Of a stretch of DNA of 50,856 nt, positions 20,240 to 29,335 are shown piece by piece. The position numbers were made by a program, and so were the translations under genes. How positions within the stretch are numbered: the first letter of the stretch is position 1; every line of letters begins with the position of its first letter. The DNA lies in assembly GCA_022841345.1 (NCBI GenBank), contig JALHRR010000034.1, positions 1 to 50,856 of the forward strand, in the 5' to 3' direction. The notes under the pieces are model-generated. The model did not search any database. It saw nothing but the letters and a program-made list of their open reading frames with translations, and had not been told where the DNA came from. This DNA comes from Saprospiraceae bacterium (lineage in GTDB: Bacteria; Bacteroidota; Bacteroidia; Chitinophagales; Saprospiraceae).

Positions 20240-22552
20240 TTAAAACTTAAGGATTGGATATGATCTGTTCCAGCCTTCACCTTCCAGTCGAATGATATAA
20301 CTTCCTGCAGGAAGTGCAGCGGTATCCAGCACACTTCCTTTGCTGAGAAAACGGCGGAACAATATCTGAGCACCGGAGATATGGAATACTTTAACTGAAA
20401 CACTGGAAATCCGATCGTCCTGCCAGCTGATTTTCAATTGATCGGAGACCGGATTTGGGGCCAGGATAAATTCAGCCGGAGGAACCACCACAGTATTTGT
20501 ATTACTAATGATCAGTGAGTCAAATCTGAATTCCGTGCTTCTGAGATTTACTCCCCCTCTTCTGTTTCCGCACACCATTTCCAGAAAACCATCACCATTC
20601 AAATCAGCAAATGTACATCTGGAATCGCGGCCGAAATTTAATTCTGTCACTTCATGATCCACTTTCGGAAAGGTAGAAGTTAAGTCTTCTGCGTTTGATT
20701 CATACAAAGTAATTGACCCGTTTGCAGAACCTGTAAAAATATATTTAATTCCCTTCAGATACAAGACCACAGGTGAAGAAGCACCGCTTGTTTCAAACAA
20801 CCCGCGGGTAAGGATATTCCCAAATCTTTCGACATTCGGTGCATTTGAAACTGATTGCTCAAATAAAGGCTGACCTGCTGTCCCGATATTTTCAAAATAA
20901 TTGACATTCCCTGCATCTTCTCCTATCAGCAGATCAGGCAATCCATCTCCATTGATATCGCTTACAAATGGGCTGGTTCTTCTCCCGACAGAAATATTTG
21001 CATACGGATATTGAACAGGACCAAATTGAACAGCTTGTCCGGGGCCGGCAGTATTTTCTGCATAAAAAAGCTTCCCCTGATAATCACCCACCAGAAAATC
21101 AGTGTCCCCATCCCCATCCAAATCTGCAAAGTGAGGAACAAAATCAAATGTCCCACCATCAATGCCCGCAAACTGGCTAAATTCTAGATAATCTTCATCT
21201 ACCAGCTTAAATGCCGGCTGAGTTGAAGATCCAATATTTTCAAATAAAAATAGTCTGCTAGTATAGAAATCATCAGGTCTGAACCTTTCTCCGGCTGCAA
21301 TCACCAAATCCAGTAATCCGTCCCCGTTATAATCCAAAAAGGCAGGTGCTGACTTTGTGCCTACATCTATCATATCAGCAGCAAGGAAATCATCCTGCTG
21401 AAAGCTGAAAACCGGCTGATTGGCTGCACCGGTGTTTTTATAATACCAGACATTCTCAGTATCCCTTCCATTAAAATTATCATTAGGAGCAGCAATCAGA
21501 TCTTTCAAACCATCACCATCAATATCCAATAAGTAAGCTGCCGGAAAATACGGCAAATGTATAGGCACATTGTAAGAAGGGAATGAAGTATCCTGTTTAG
21601 TCATCCAGGCATTGTCAAGCGTTCCATGATTTTCAAGCAAAACCATACCGGCAAAACTCACATCTCCCAATAATAAATCAGGCAGTCCGTTTCCTGTAAA
21701 ATCATCCACAATCATGGACGATCCTGCATGCCGGAATCCAGACCCTGATTCCTCATCTATTTGATCCGGATCATCATGAAACGGCGTAAAGCAACTATTT
21801 GGATTGGTACTCAGGTCGATTTCAATGGAAGCCCCTGATTCATAAAACCTTCCCCAACAATTTTTTTCCCGGACAAATATTAAAGAATCCAGGCCGTGTC
21901 CCTGTTCCAAAGAATAATTCCTGTAAAAAGTAGCAACAAAACCTCCGTCATTAAATGTGATAATATCCAAATCCCCATCTCCATCAATATCATAAATTCC
22001 GGGGATGTCGATGTTGAATGAGTATAGCTGGAAAACTTCTTTGGCTAATGAATCCTGTGTAATCTTTTTTCTGACTATGAGCAAATCTCTTGTTAATTCA
22101 GATTGATCAGGCCATGACAGTGCATCAAATGCCAGTTTATTTCCCTGCCATTTTCCCCGAAAAGCGCGGATACCATTGACTGTATTCCCTGCAGCAGTGA
22201 ATATATCAGGCACTCCATCCCCGTTGAAATCCTTCAGCAATACCCAGTCCTTTACCTCTGGAAATAGTGAAGTCAATGATTCGACATGCAGATATTTCTC
22301 TGCTCCTTCCTTACCAGTATCAATGAATGCTAAAGCTTTTCTTCCTATACGATCATAGATAAAGATATCCGGCACCCCATCATTATTGAGATCTGCTTTG
22401 GAAAACTGAGGTGCATTCAACCCGCCTACCCAAGGTTGTTGTAGTGCCTTTCCGGCCACTTCCACCGGGATTTGTATATCCCTGATTTCCTGAGCCGGAA
22501 GCCTTACTGTTAGGATGAATGCAGCAAAAATGTATAAGATCCAACATTTCAT
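20240..22552 (-). CDS. Secreted FG-GAP/VCBS repeat protein with T9SS type A C-terminal domain
   Basis: The 770-residue product has an N-terminal signal peptide (MKCWILYIFAAFILTVRLPA). At least nine calcium-binding-like FG-GAP/VCBS repeats follow, with the motif DxNxDGxxD: DLNNDGVPDIF, DFNGDGVPDIF, DIDGDGDLDII, DFTGNGLPDLL, DIDGDGLKDLI, DYNGDGLLDLV, DLDGDGDTDFL, DINGDGLPDLL and DLNGDGFLEMV. These probably form a beta-propeller. The C-terminus (about 695-770) is a type A sorting domain: FILAPNPVSDQLKISW ... VKVFHISGAQI ... LPAGSYIIRLE. The protein is expected to be exported by the type IX system. No catalytic motif is visible; binding of surface sugars or proteins is the usual guess. Confidence 0.92.
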   Translation of the reverse strand: MKCWILYIFAAFILTVRLPAQEIRDIQIPVEVAGKALQQPWVGGLNAPQFSKADLNNDGVPDIFIYDRIGRKALAFIDTGKEGAEKYLHVESLTSLFPEVKDWVLLKDFNGDGVPDIFTAAGNTVNGIRAFRGKWQGNKLAFDALSWPDQSELTRDLLIVRKKITQDSLAKEVFQLYSFNIDIPGIYDIDGDGDLDIITFNDGGFVATFYRNYSLEQGHGLDSLIFVREKNCWGRFYESGASIEIDLSTNPNSCFTPFHDDPDQIDEESGSGFRHAGSSMIVDDFTGNGLPDLLLGDVSFAGMVLLENHGTLDNAWMTKQDTSFPSYNVPIHLPYFPAAYLLDIDGDGLKDLIAAPNDNFNGRDTENVWYYKNTGAANQPVFSFQQDDFLAADMIDVGTKSAPAFLDYNGDGLLDLVIAAGERFRPDDFYTSRLFLFENIGSSTQPAFKLVDEDYLEFSQFAGIDGGTFDFVPHFADLDGDGDTDFLVGDYQGKLFYAENTAGPGQAVQFGPVQYPYANISVGRRTSPFVSDINGDGLPDLLIGEDAGNVNYFENIGTAGQPLFEQSVSNAPNVERFGNILTRGLFETSGASSPVVLYLKGIKYIFTGSANGSITLYESNAEDLTSTFPKVDHEVTELNFGRDSRCTFADLNGDGFLEMVCGNRRGGVNLRSTEFRFDSLIISNTNTVVVPPAEFILAPNPVSDQLKISWQDDRISSVSVKVFHISGAQILFRRFLSKGSVLDTAALPAGSYIIRLEGEGWNRSYPILKF

Positions 22553-22750
22553 AAAATAGTTTTAACTTGAATGCTACTGATTAACACTTTCTTTATTGAA
22601 TACGTTTGATTTCTAAAAACAATTAAAACAAACATACAACAATACTCAGGGCTATCCGATTAAGAAACGATGCTATTGCTATATTATTTATTCATCATTC
22701 AGGCTTTTGACCTCTGCCATTTACTCTCACATTAAGTATTTTATACTTTC

Positions 22751-22778
22751 TAACTTCTAACTTCTAACTTCTAACTTC
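22751..22778 (+). repeat. Four tandem copies of TAACTTC
   Basis: TAACTTC is repeated perfectly four times, directly before the GC-rich palindromic block. A similar word-like AT repeat (ATAATTC/AACTCATA) occurs at about 40222-40256. The period of 7 could allow slippage; no function is evident. Confidence 0.85.
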
Positions 22779-22783
22779 TTCTT

Positions 22784-22870
22784 GGGCGTCACCCTCCTGC
22801 GTCGGGTCGTTCCCTTCCGGGGTCCGTCCCCAAAGCTTTGGGGACTGCTCCCTGCGGTCGCACCCTCCAG
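22784..22870. repeat. GC-rich palindromic intergenic repeat with CCCCAAAGCTTTGGGG core
   Basis: Starts with GGGCGTCACCC and includes a perfect 20-nt palindrome at 22826-22845 (GTCCCC, AAAGCTTT, GGGGAC), then CTCCCTGCGGTCGCACCC. A second element with the same core and a similar flank lies at 42078-42120, so this is a dispersed repeat. No T-run follows, which argues against a simple terminator. I recall similar GGGCGTxxCCC...GGTCG elements in other Bacteroidota but cannot verify it here. Confidence 0.75.
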
Positions 22871-22989
22871 GCAACTGACGCGAACGAGTCATTATGATCA
22901 CCTTTCTAATTATTTCAAATCCCTCAAAAAACACCTCATTTACTATACGCTGTTATTAACCATTACGCTGAGAAGCTGTTACATTAGTT

Positions 22990-23154
22990 GTGCAAAAAAA
23001 GTATATAAAGCCATTCTTGCCTGAAAAGACTTGTCCAGTTTGTATGCGTACTTTTCAATGGAGGAAGAAATGGGAAAAAGACTGGGAATTTGTAAAATAT
23101 TGCAGCGAAAAATGCAGAAAAAATAAAACAAATGCCGAATCAAAAACCTGCTGA
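22990..23154 (+). CDS. DUF2256 small zinc-ribbon-like protein
   Basis: A 54-residue frame starting at GTG 22990 and ending TGA 23154. It carries the full DUF2256 pattern: [20 protein letters not shown], then [17 protein letters not shown] followed by RK. Four cysteines form CPVC and CSEKC pairs, suggesting one zinc site. The function of the family is unknown. The last 23 nt overlap the start of the oxidase subunit III gene in another frame, so the two may be translated together. GTG is the only plausible start that keeps the whole domain. Confidence 0.85.
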   Translation: MQKKYIKPFLPEKTCPVCMRTFQWRKKWEKDWEFVKYCSEKCRKNKTNAESKTC

Positions 23155-23752
23155 TCAGGTCGAATCATCTTACTCTATGGGCATCCACCCACAATATGTA
23201 TTGGTGGTACTGCTCCTTTTTGGCATTACCGCTATGTTTCTCAGTTGCACCATAGCTTATGTTTACACAAGGTTGCAGCATGGGGCACCATCCATGAAAC
23301 TTCCGCTTATTTTTTTATTTAATACACTGATATTGATAGGTAGTTCAGCTACACTTAAATGGGCTGGAAATGCTTACAAGAAAGACAGGACACAGGATTA
23401 TAAGACAGCTTTGTTAGCTACACTCATCTTATCATTTATTTTTTTGATTGCGCAGTTGTATGGATGGAAAATGCTGTTTGATCAAAACATAGCCATCAAT
23501 AATGACAATTCAACATCATATTTATATGTCATCTCTGCACTGCATTTCCTTCACGTTATTGCCGGTCTCCCTTTTCTGACACAGTTCTATTTATCAGCCC
23601 GCAAGCGTATGGTAGAGCCGGTATCAGTATTAGTATATTTCAGTGATCCTGCAAAAAGAATGCGCCTCAAGTTGCTGACGTGGTACTGGCATTTCCTGGA
23701 TATTTTATGGATTTACCTGATCATTTTCTTTTTCATCAATGCCTGGATTTGA
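23132..23752 (+). CDS. Cytochrome c oxidase subunit III-like membrane protein
   Basis: The 206 residues hold five hydrophobic helices (roughly 23-45, 57-77, 89-110, 128-150, 178-203), matching the five-helix form of heme-copper oxidase subunit III. Family features include [15 protein letters not shown] (helix 4) and [23 protein letters not shown], where the WHFxDxxW pattern is diagnostic. The subunit lies in the inner membrane and supports oxygen and proton handling but carries no metal. It stands alone: no subunit I or II is nearby, and the upstream partner is a DUF2256 gene. It could belong to an oxidase or a related quinol/NO reductase encoded elsewhere. Confidence 0.9.
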   Translation: MPNQKPADQVESSYSMGIHPQYVLVVLLLFGITAMFLSCTIAYVYTRLQHGAPSMKLPLIFLFNTLILIGSSATLKWAGNAYKKDRTQDYKTALLATLILSFIFLIAQLYGWKMLFDQNIAINNDNSTSYLYVISALHFLHVIAGLPFLTQFYLSARKRMVEPVSVLVYFSDPAKRMRLKLLTWYWHFLDILWIYLIIFFFINAWI

Positions 23753-23886
23753 AAACAACTCTTTAGGGATGACAAAATAAGCAGCTTTACACTCCCAAAC
23801 AAGCTCAAAATCAGGGGCTCATGAAAAATTAACAGTTTAAAAACAATATTTAATGCATTGGTAGCAAGGTCAACGTAAGTACTTCT

Positions 23887-23894
23887 TATATTTG
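23887..23894 (+). promoter_or_regulatory. Putative -7 promoter element (TATATTTG) for purL
   Basis: TATATTTG followed by CACC matches the Bacteroidota -7 consensus and initiation context. Transcription would start about 25 nt before the purL ATG. The nearest TTG upstream (23858-23860) is 26 nt away, longer than usual, so the -33 part is weak. Confidence 0.5.
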
Positions 23895-23923
23895 CACCTT
23901 TATTAATAAATGCCCCCTATAAC

Positions 23924-26158
23924 ATGCTCTTAGCAGAACCGGCTGTAACCGTTGATACTGCAAAAAATCTGGGACTTACAGATGATGAATATACCAAAAT
24001 CACCGGGATACTAGGCCGGGTGCCCAACTTCACGGAGCTGAGCATTTTTTCGGTCATGTGGTCAGAACATTGCTCTTATAAGAATTCCATCAAATACCTC
24101 AAGACCCTGCCACGCAATGGAGAATGCATGCTGGTTGCTGCCGGCGAAGAAAATGCCGGACTTGTTGATATTGGAGGGGGGCTTGCCTGCGCTTTCAAAA
24201 TAGAATCTCATAATCACCCCAGCGCCATTGAGCCTTATCAGGGAGCAGCGACCGGAGTAGGAGGAATTCACAGAGATATTTTCACGATGGGTGCGAGACC
24301 GATAGCAGCTTTAAACTCGCTACGATTCGGAAATCTGGATGAGCCCAGAATGAAAGCATTAGTGAGAGGAGTAGTTAAAGGGATCGGAGATTATGGAAAT
24401 TGCCTTGGTGTCCCCACAGTTGCAGGTGAAGTTTATTTTAATGATTGTTACAATCAAAATATATTGGTCAATGCCATGTCTGTGGGTATTGTCAGAGTCG
24501 GTGAGACTATGTCCGCCTGTGCTGATGGCCCGGGCAATCCGGTTTTCATCGTAGGATCTGCCACCGGTAAAGATGGTATTCATGGGGCTACATTTGCTTC
24601 ATCCGATTTGACCGAAGATTCAGCAGAAGATCTGCCTGCAGTGCAGGTAGGAGATCCTTTTCAGGAAAAATTGCTTTTGGAAGCTTCTTTGGAAGCGATC
24701 AAAACCGGTGCGCTTGTTGGCATGCAGGATATGGGAGCGGCCGGAATTACTTGTTCTACATCTGAAATGAGTGCCAAGAGTGGTACAGGAATGATTATTG
24801 ACCTGAGTAAAGTTCCTACACGTCAGAAAAACATGAAACCATTTGAAATCCTGCTTTCAGAAAGTCAGGAAAGAATGCTTATCGTGTGCAAAAAAGGAAT
24901 GGAAGCACCACTCCTGGCAGTATTTGACAAATGGGATCTGGAATGTGAGGAAATTGGAGTGGTCACTGATACCGGAAGACTTGAATTTTTCTACGAAGGA
25001 GAGAAAGTAGCTGATGTTCCTGCCGAGCCATTGGTTTTGGGTGGAGGAGCACCGGTCTATGACAGAGAATACAGAGAGCCTGCCTATTTAAAAGAAATTA
25101 AATCTGTGGATCTCGCCATGTTTACTCAGCCAACAGACTACATCAAAGCAGCCGAAATTGTATTTTCTTCACTCAATATTGTATCCAAAAAATGGATTTT
25201 TGAGCAATACGACTCCATGGTGCGTACCAATAATATGAGTACCAATAATCCAACGGATGCCGCGATCATCAGAATCAAAGGAACAGATAAGGCATTAGCG
25301 GTCACAGTGGATTGCAATTCTACCTATGTTCATGCCAATCCATATAAAGGAGCCATGATCGCTGTGGCGGAAGCTGCCAGAAATATAGCATGCTCCGGAG
25401 GAAAGCCTCTTGCAGTCACAAACAATCTTAATTTTGGTAACCCTTACAATCCGGAGGTTTACTGGCAGTTTGTATATGCAGTCAAAGGAATGGGTGACGC
25501 TTGCAGACATTTCAACACTCCTGTGACAGGAGGGAATGTTTCATTCTACAATCAATCTGTGATCCAGGATAGAGTGGAACCGGTATATCCGACACCTACT
25601 ATCGGCATGATTGGATTGGTAGATAAAAAAGAAAACGTCATCTCCATTCCATTTAAAAATGAAGGTGATTCCATCATACTGCTTGGTCATGTGACCAATG
25701 ATGTCAGCTCATCAGAATATGTAAAGAGAGTTCACAATCTTAAGCTATCTGAAGCTCCATATTTTGATCTGAATGCAGAAAGCGCCCTGATCAAATGTTT
25801 GGAACAACTCGCAGATGCGCGGGCATTGCAAAGTGCTCACGACATTTCAGAAGGAGGTTTGCTGGCCTGTCTGTTCGAGAAAGCTTTGGCATCAAATTCA
25901 TTAGGATTTGATATTCAGACATATAAGAACATTCGAAAAGATGCGTTTCTATTTGGTGAAGGTCAGGGAAGAGTTGTTGTAAGTGTTGCAACAAGTCTTG
26001 TACAATCGGTGTTAGACGTAGCGAAAAATAACCATGTTCCTGCTCAGGTGATAGGCACAGTGCAGAGAACTGGTTTAAAAATAGATTCAGAAGAATTCGG
26101 TCCGATAGAGAAATGGGCCGGTATTTATTATTCAACATTAGGTGAAAAATTAAATTAA
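23924..26158 (+). CDS. purL: Phosphoribosylformylglycinamidine synthase subunit PurL
   Basis: The fourth step of purine synthesis: ATP-dependent conversion of FGAR to FGAM, with ammonia supplied by a glutaminase partner. At 744 residues this is the small-type PurL that works with separate PurQ and PurS. Motifs include [13 protein letters not shown] (about 43-55), [24 protein letters not shown] (catalytic His and nucleotide site, quoted here as two adjoining parts [10 protein letters not shown] and [14 protein letters not shown]), [30 protein letters not shown] and [13 protein letters not shown] near the end. PurQ and PurS are not in the window. A promoter-like TATATTTG precedes it, and a thioredoxin gene follows after 10 nt, suggesting one transcript. 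Confidence 0.97.
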   Translation: MLLAEPAVTVDTAKNLGLTDDEYTKITGILGRVPNFTELSIFSVMWSEHCSYKNSIKYLKTLPRNGECMLVAAGEENAGLVDIGGGLACAFKIESHNHPSAIEPYQGAATGVGGIHRDIFTMGARPIAALNSLRFGNLDEPRMKALVRGVVKGIGDYGNCLGVPTVAGEVYFNDCYNQNILVNAMSVGIVRVGETMSACADGPGNPVFIVGSATGKDGIHGATFASSDLTEDSAEDLPAVQVGDPFQEKLLLEASLEAIKTGALVGMQDMGAAGITCSTSEMSAKSGTGMIIDLSKVPTRQKNMKPFEILLSESQERMLIVCKKGMEAPLLAVFDKWDLECEEIGVVTDTGRLEFFYEGEKVADVPAEPLVLGGGAPVYDREYREPAYLKEIKSVDLAMFTQPTDYIKAAEIVFSSLNIVSKKWIFEQYDSMVRTNNMSTNNPTDAAIIRIKGTDKALAVTVDCNSTYVHANPYKGAMIAVAEAARNIACSGGKPLAVTNNLNFGNPYNPEVYWQFVYAVKGMGDACRHFNTPVTGGNVSFYNQSVIQDRVEPVYPTPTIGMIGLVDKKENVISIPFKNEGDSIILLGHVTNDVSSSEYVKRVHNLKLSEAPYFDLNAESALIKCLEQLADARALQSAHDISEGGLLACLFEKALASNSLGFDIQTYKNIRKDAFLFGEGQGRVVVSVATSLVQSVLDVAKNNHVPAQVIGTVQRTGLKIDSEEFGPIEKWAGIYYSTLGEKLN

Positions 26159-26168
26159 CAGGAAGTTT

Positions 26169-27299
26169 ATGAAATCAACAACATTGAAGCTGGCATCCAT
26201 TCTCGCCTTCGGGATAGTATGGTTATATGCTGCATGTGGATCAACAAGTGCTCAGAAAGGAGTAAAAATCAATGGGGAAATAACTGGAGCCCAGGGCACA
26301 GAGATCATTTTGGATAAAATTAACGGAGACAATTCTTCGAAAAATGTATCCACAGGAAAAGCAGACGACAAAGGCAAATTCACGTTGAATATTGCAGATA
26401 GTGTATGGGCAGAAGGTATATACCTGCTAAGAGTAGGTGCCAAAAATGCTATGCTTGTTTTTGACGGTAAAGAGAAGAATGTAACCATCAAGGGAGATGC
26501 AGCCTCACTGGATAAGTTTCAATACACAGTAGAAGGTTCAAAAGCAGCTTCAGAATATGTTTCTGCTCTGCAATTGGCCATTAACTCTCAGGGCAACCTG
26601 GGCGAGATCCAGAAAAGATCAGAAACTGCAGAAAACCCAATTGTAGCGATGCAAATAATTCTTCAGGGAATCGGGCCTTCAGCTGAAAACATGAGTCTGG
26701 TAAAAAAAGCTTACGAACGTGTTCAGAAAGAGCGTCCTCAATCTGAATATACTCCACTATATGGTAGTGTGATAGCTCAATATGAGCAGCAAATAGCAAT
26801 GTCTAAAGCAATGGACGTCGTGCAGGTAGGTCAGCCGGCTCCGGATATCAAGCTTCCAAGTCCTGATGGCAAAACCTATTCTCTTTCTACACGAAAAGGA
26901 AAAGTTGTTCTTCTTGATTTCTGGGCATCCTGGTGTGGTCCATGCCGTAAGGCGAATCCTCATGTTGTAGAGACTTACCACAGATATAAAGACAAAGGAT
27001 TCACTGTATTTTCAGTATCCCTTGACGGATTGGATGAAGGTACAAGATCAAGATTCGCAAGTGATGCCGCTCAGCTTGAATCCCAGCTTGCCAATCAAAA
27101 ACAACGTTGGGTAGATGCTATTGCAAAAGACCAACTTGCCTGGGAATATCACGTAAGTGATCTTAAAAAATGGGATTGCGCTCCTGCCAAAGATTACGGT
27201 GTAAGAGGTATTCCAAGAACATTCCTGATCGACAAAGAAGGAAAAATTGCTGCGATTAATCCTCGTGCGCTGGAATCTGAACTTCAGAAACTTCTGTAA
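26169..27299 (+). CDS. TlpA-like thioredoxin-fold protein with N-terminal DUF4369-like domain
   Basis: 376 residues. An export signal (1-28) contains LYAAC, a near-lipobox, so it may be a lipoprotein or periplasmic. An N-terminal beta domain (about 32-120) resembles DUF4369. A helical stretch precedes the thioredoxin domain (about 218-376), which has WASWCGPC (C256, C259) and the cis-proline loop GIPRTFLID. About 50 extra residues (285-335) sit between these, longer than in minimal thioredoxins. Likely a periplasmic thiol-disulfide reductase for cytochrome maturation or envelope proteins; the partner is unknown. It follows purL by 10 nt, and a strong terminator begins 24 nt after its stop. 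Confidence 0.93.
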   Translation: MKSTTLKLASILAFGIVWLYAACGSTSAQKGVKINGEITGAQGTEIILDKINGDNSSKNVSTGKADDKGKFTLNIADSVWAEGIYLLRVGAKNAMLVFDGKEKNVTIKGDAASLDKFQYTVEGSKAASEYVSALQLAINSQGNLGEIQKRSETAENPIVAMQIILQGIGPSAENMSLVKKAYERVQKERPQSEYTPLYGSVIAQYEQQIAMSKAMDVVQVGQPAPDIKLPSPDGKTYSLSTRKGKVVLLDFWASWCGPCRKANPHVVETYHRYKDKGFTVFSVSLDGLDEGTRSRFASDAAQLESQLANQKQRWVDAIAKDQLAWEYHVSDLKKWDCAPAKDYGVRGIPRTFLIDKEGKIAAINPRALESELQKLL

Positions 27300-27322
27300 T
27301 AAGAACTAATGTTAATAAGGAA

Positions 27323-27352
27323 GCCTGCAGCGATTTGTTGCGGGCTTTTTTT
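27323..27352 (+). terminator. Rho-independent terminator after the purL-tlpA unit
   Basis: Stem from GCCTGCAGCG (27323-27332) pairing with TTGTTGCGGGC (to 27345), with two or three wobble pairs and a tiny loop, followed by seven T. It is placed right after the stop at 27299. Confidence 0.85.
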
Positions 27353-27387
27353 ATTCTACCTACTATTGGGGCTTCACAGTATGAACA

Positions 27388-27901
27388 GTGATGTCCCGGC
27401 TGCGCTACGCTACGCCGGGGTGATGTCTTCCTTCGGCTACGCCCCGGAAGGTGATAGCGAGGTTCGTTCCTCACTCGCTACAAGTGTCTTTTTGTTTTCT
27501 TCAGCTACGCTGAGAAAACAAAAAGGTGATGTGCAAGTCCTTAGATAGCGAGCGCAGCCTCGCTACGAAGCTTGCGATTGAGTGGGGAGTCTAGTGTGTG
27601 AGTTTGTTTGTGGTAGGGGTCTGTTTGGGTTATAGTTTGGGAGAACCAAGTAATAACCAAACTCCTCACCAACCCGCACTCAAAACTATGCACCCAACCG
27701 TGAGCTCCGCTCACACATCACCTCCGAAATAAATTGGCTGCTTCGCAGGCAATTTATTTCGGAGACATCACTTCTTCCTGGCGTAGCCATGAAGAAACAT
27801 CACCTTGCAAGCCGCAGGCGCAGCAAGACATCACCCCGCCACTTCAAAACCCACTTTAGAACTCCACATTTCGCCTCGTTCATCCCGATGATACTCAATT
27901 A
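27388..27901. repeat. 500-nt dispersed element, copy 1: inverted hairpin arrays around a central spacer
   Basis: The left arm (27388-27537) holds hairpins separated by GTGATGTC on the plus strand; one is TTTTTG...CAAAAA with a TAC loop (about 27489-27524). The right arm (27701-27836) holds hairpins separated by ACATCAC, the same spacer in reverse; the longest has 15-bp arms CTCCGAAATAAATTG/CAATTTATTTCGGAG (27722-27764) with an inner CTGC-TTC-GCAG. Hairpin centres tend to read GGCTACGCC. The element ends with 29 nt (27873-27901) that recur at 29290-29318 with two mismatches and that include the stop codon of the neighbouring lipoprotein gene. Outside the terminator this fills the 27300-27894 gap. 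ORFs across it are artefacts. Confidence 0.85.
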
Positions 27902-28611
27902 GCATTCAAATCCAACTCAGAACGCAACAATAGCGCAGCTGCAAATGCTGCCAAAACCTGCGTTTCTTCCTCTTTCAAGCTTTTATCAATCCATACACGG
28001 CCATTATTGATGGTCTCGATTCCTGCGATTACCTTCCCATTCCGGAAAATCTCGTAACCAAAAATAAGTCCCCATTTAGTGTCCCTCTTTTTGCTGTTTT
28101 GGCGAACTTCATGGATTTTATACAGTTCGTTTCCATTGCTCAGGTAACCTTCAGATGTTTCACCAAAATACTGATCATTGGGATTATTGACAACAAATGT
28201 CCATTTTCCGGGATCATTTTCAGTTCCGATGGTACCGGAAAATACATCTTTAAAATCCAACGGAATGCTGAAATAGCCTTTCAGAAAATCAATCTCTTTT
28301 GCTTTCAGCGATTGCACAGTATGCACCATTAATGAGCCTTCAGGGCCTTTTTGCTCAAAATGAAATTTCTCTTTGGATCCTCTGAATCTTACAAAGAAAG
28401 GAATGTCATATGATCTAGTCCATCCGCGGGAGACTTTGCCGGTGGCATAAGGACCGAATGAAATTTTTTGGTTGAAGGTCCAGCCTTGTTTGCCTTTAAC
28501 TTCCCAGGCTGCTGCATTTTGTTCCAGCTCCTGATTCAACATCATTTGTGGGACCGCACAGGATGCAAAAGTCAATAATAGTATTGGCAAAAATTTGATT
28601 GATGTTTTCAT
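27895..28611 (-). CDS. Putative lipoprotein of unknown function
   Basis: The open frame runs back to an ATG at 28671, but the ATG at 28611 gives a proper signal (MKTSIKFLPILLLTFASCAVPQ) with the lipobox FASC and is preferred, making 238 residues. The mature part has no motif I recognise; it is rich in beta-type stretches (KISFGPYATGKVSRGWTR, SYDIPFFVRFRG, GKWTFVVNNPNDQYFG, WGLIFGYEIFRNGKVIAGIE). It ends LRSELDLNAN. The lipid anchor would place it in the inner or outer membrane. The gene lies between two copies of a 500-nt hairpin repeat, and its stop codon falls within the end of copy 1. Confidence 0.78.
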   Translation of the reverse strand: MKTSIKFLPILLLTFASCAVPQMMLNQELEQNAAAWEVKGKQGWTFNQKISFGPYATGKVSRGWTRSYDIPFFVRFRGSKEKFHFEQKGPEGSLMVHTVQSLKAKEIDFLKGYFSIPLDFKDVFSGTIGTENDPGKWTFVVNNPNDQYFGETSEGYLSNGNELYKIHEVRQNSKKRDTKWGLIFGYEIFRNGKVIAGIETINNGRVWIDKSLKEEETQVLAAFAAALLLRSELDLNAN

Positions 28612-28817
28612 AATGATTAATTTTTGATATTGGGATAATGCCTGGAAGACGACGAGTCCCACTTCAATCATTTGCAGAAAACCTCCTCATTATATCAATG
28701 ACCATAATACCCGGATGAATGTCAAAAAAGTCCGGATAAAACATATGGCCGGGAATTTACAGGTGATGTCCCGGATGTGTTTTGTGTACCTAATACCGTG
28801 GATTCATGGGGTGGAAG
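28612..28817. other. Left part of the 28612-29335 gap
   Basis: AT-rich upstream region of the lipoprotein gene. At 28762-28772 there is an isolated GGTGATGTCCC matching the start of the hairpin array that begins at 28818, perhaps the remnant of another unit. No gene is seen. The rest of the gap is filled by repeat copy 2. Confidence 0.4.
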
Positions 28818-29318
28818 GTGATGTCCCGGCTTCGCTATGCTGCGCCGGGGTGATGTCTTCCTTCGGCTACGCCTCGGAAGGTGATATCTTTTTGCTTCCT
28901 TCAGCTTCGCTGAGAAAACAAAAAAGTGATGTGCAAGCGAAGCTGGCGGTTGAGTGGTGGGTTTTGAGTTAGAATCTGTTTGTGTATGAGTTTGTTTGAG
29001 TGACGGGTCATATTTCCATGTGGCGGGCCGGTGTATATCCGAAGGAGCGAAAAGCACACCGCCCCAACAAACTCACACCCAAAACTATGAACCCAATCGC
29101 GGGCTCCGCACGCACATCACCTTTGGTCTATTGAGGCGTAGCCGAAAATAGACCAAAGACATCACTTCTTGCTGGCGTAGCCGGGAAGAAACACTTGTGG
29201 TGAGTTTATCGAACCATCACCTTGCCAGCCGAAGGCGCAGAAAAACATCACCTCGCAACTCCAATCCTACTTTAAAACTTTAACCTTTTGCCTCGGTCAT
29301 CCTGATGATACTCAATTA
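28818..29318. repeat. 500-nt dispersed element, copy 2
   Basis: Same plan and orientation as copy 1. The left arm (28818-28940) has GTGATGTC spacers and hairpins with GCTTCGC or GGCTACGCC centres. The middle carries imperfect self-complementary stretches (TGAGTTTGTTTG about 28988-28999, AACAAACTCA at 29067-29076). The right arm (29114-29252) has ACATCAC spacers; one hairpin (29121-29158) has 12-bp arms CTTTGGTCTATT/AATAGACCAAAG around GAGGCGTAGCC. It has an extra unit (about 29191-29220, GTGGTGAGTTTATCGAAC) absent from copy 1. The stretch AAAACTATG-ACCCAA, the CTCCGC word and the final 29 nt are shared by both copies. Confidence 0.82.
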
Positions 29319-29335
29319 GAATTGATTGATCACCC

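Larger units (their letters stand above)
22553..22989. other. Divergent intergenic region with short tandem repeats and GC-rich palindromes
   Basis: 437 nt between the FG-GAP gene (minus) and the DUF2256 gene (plus). The left part is AT-rich. The middle holds a 7-nt tandem repeat and then a GC-rich palindromic block, listed separately. A frame of about 80 codons across this block is a by-product of the repeat, not a gene. Confidence 0.6.

Noticed and set aside
22782-23024. 80-codon plus-strand ORF
   Set aside because: Starts inside the GC-rich repeat block and overlaps the real DUF2256 gene in another frame.
27309-27548. 79-codon plus-strand ORF
   Set aside because: It reads through the terminator and then through the hairpin array; its translation is repetitive and recurs at 28715-28972.
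28715-29057. Plus ORF of 85 codons and minus ORF of 111 codons
   Set aside because: Both cross the hairpin arrays of element copy 2; opposing frames over a palindromic repeat are expected and carry no domain.
27388-29318. CRISPR array
   Set aside because: Constant units are only 7-8 nt, the variable parts are palindromes of uneven length, and no cas genes are present.
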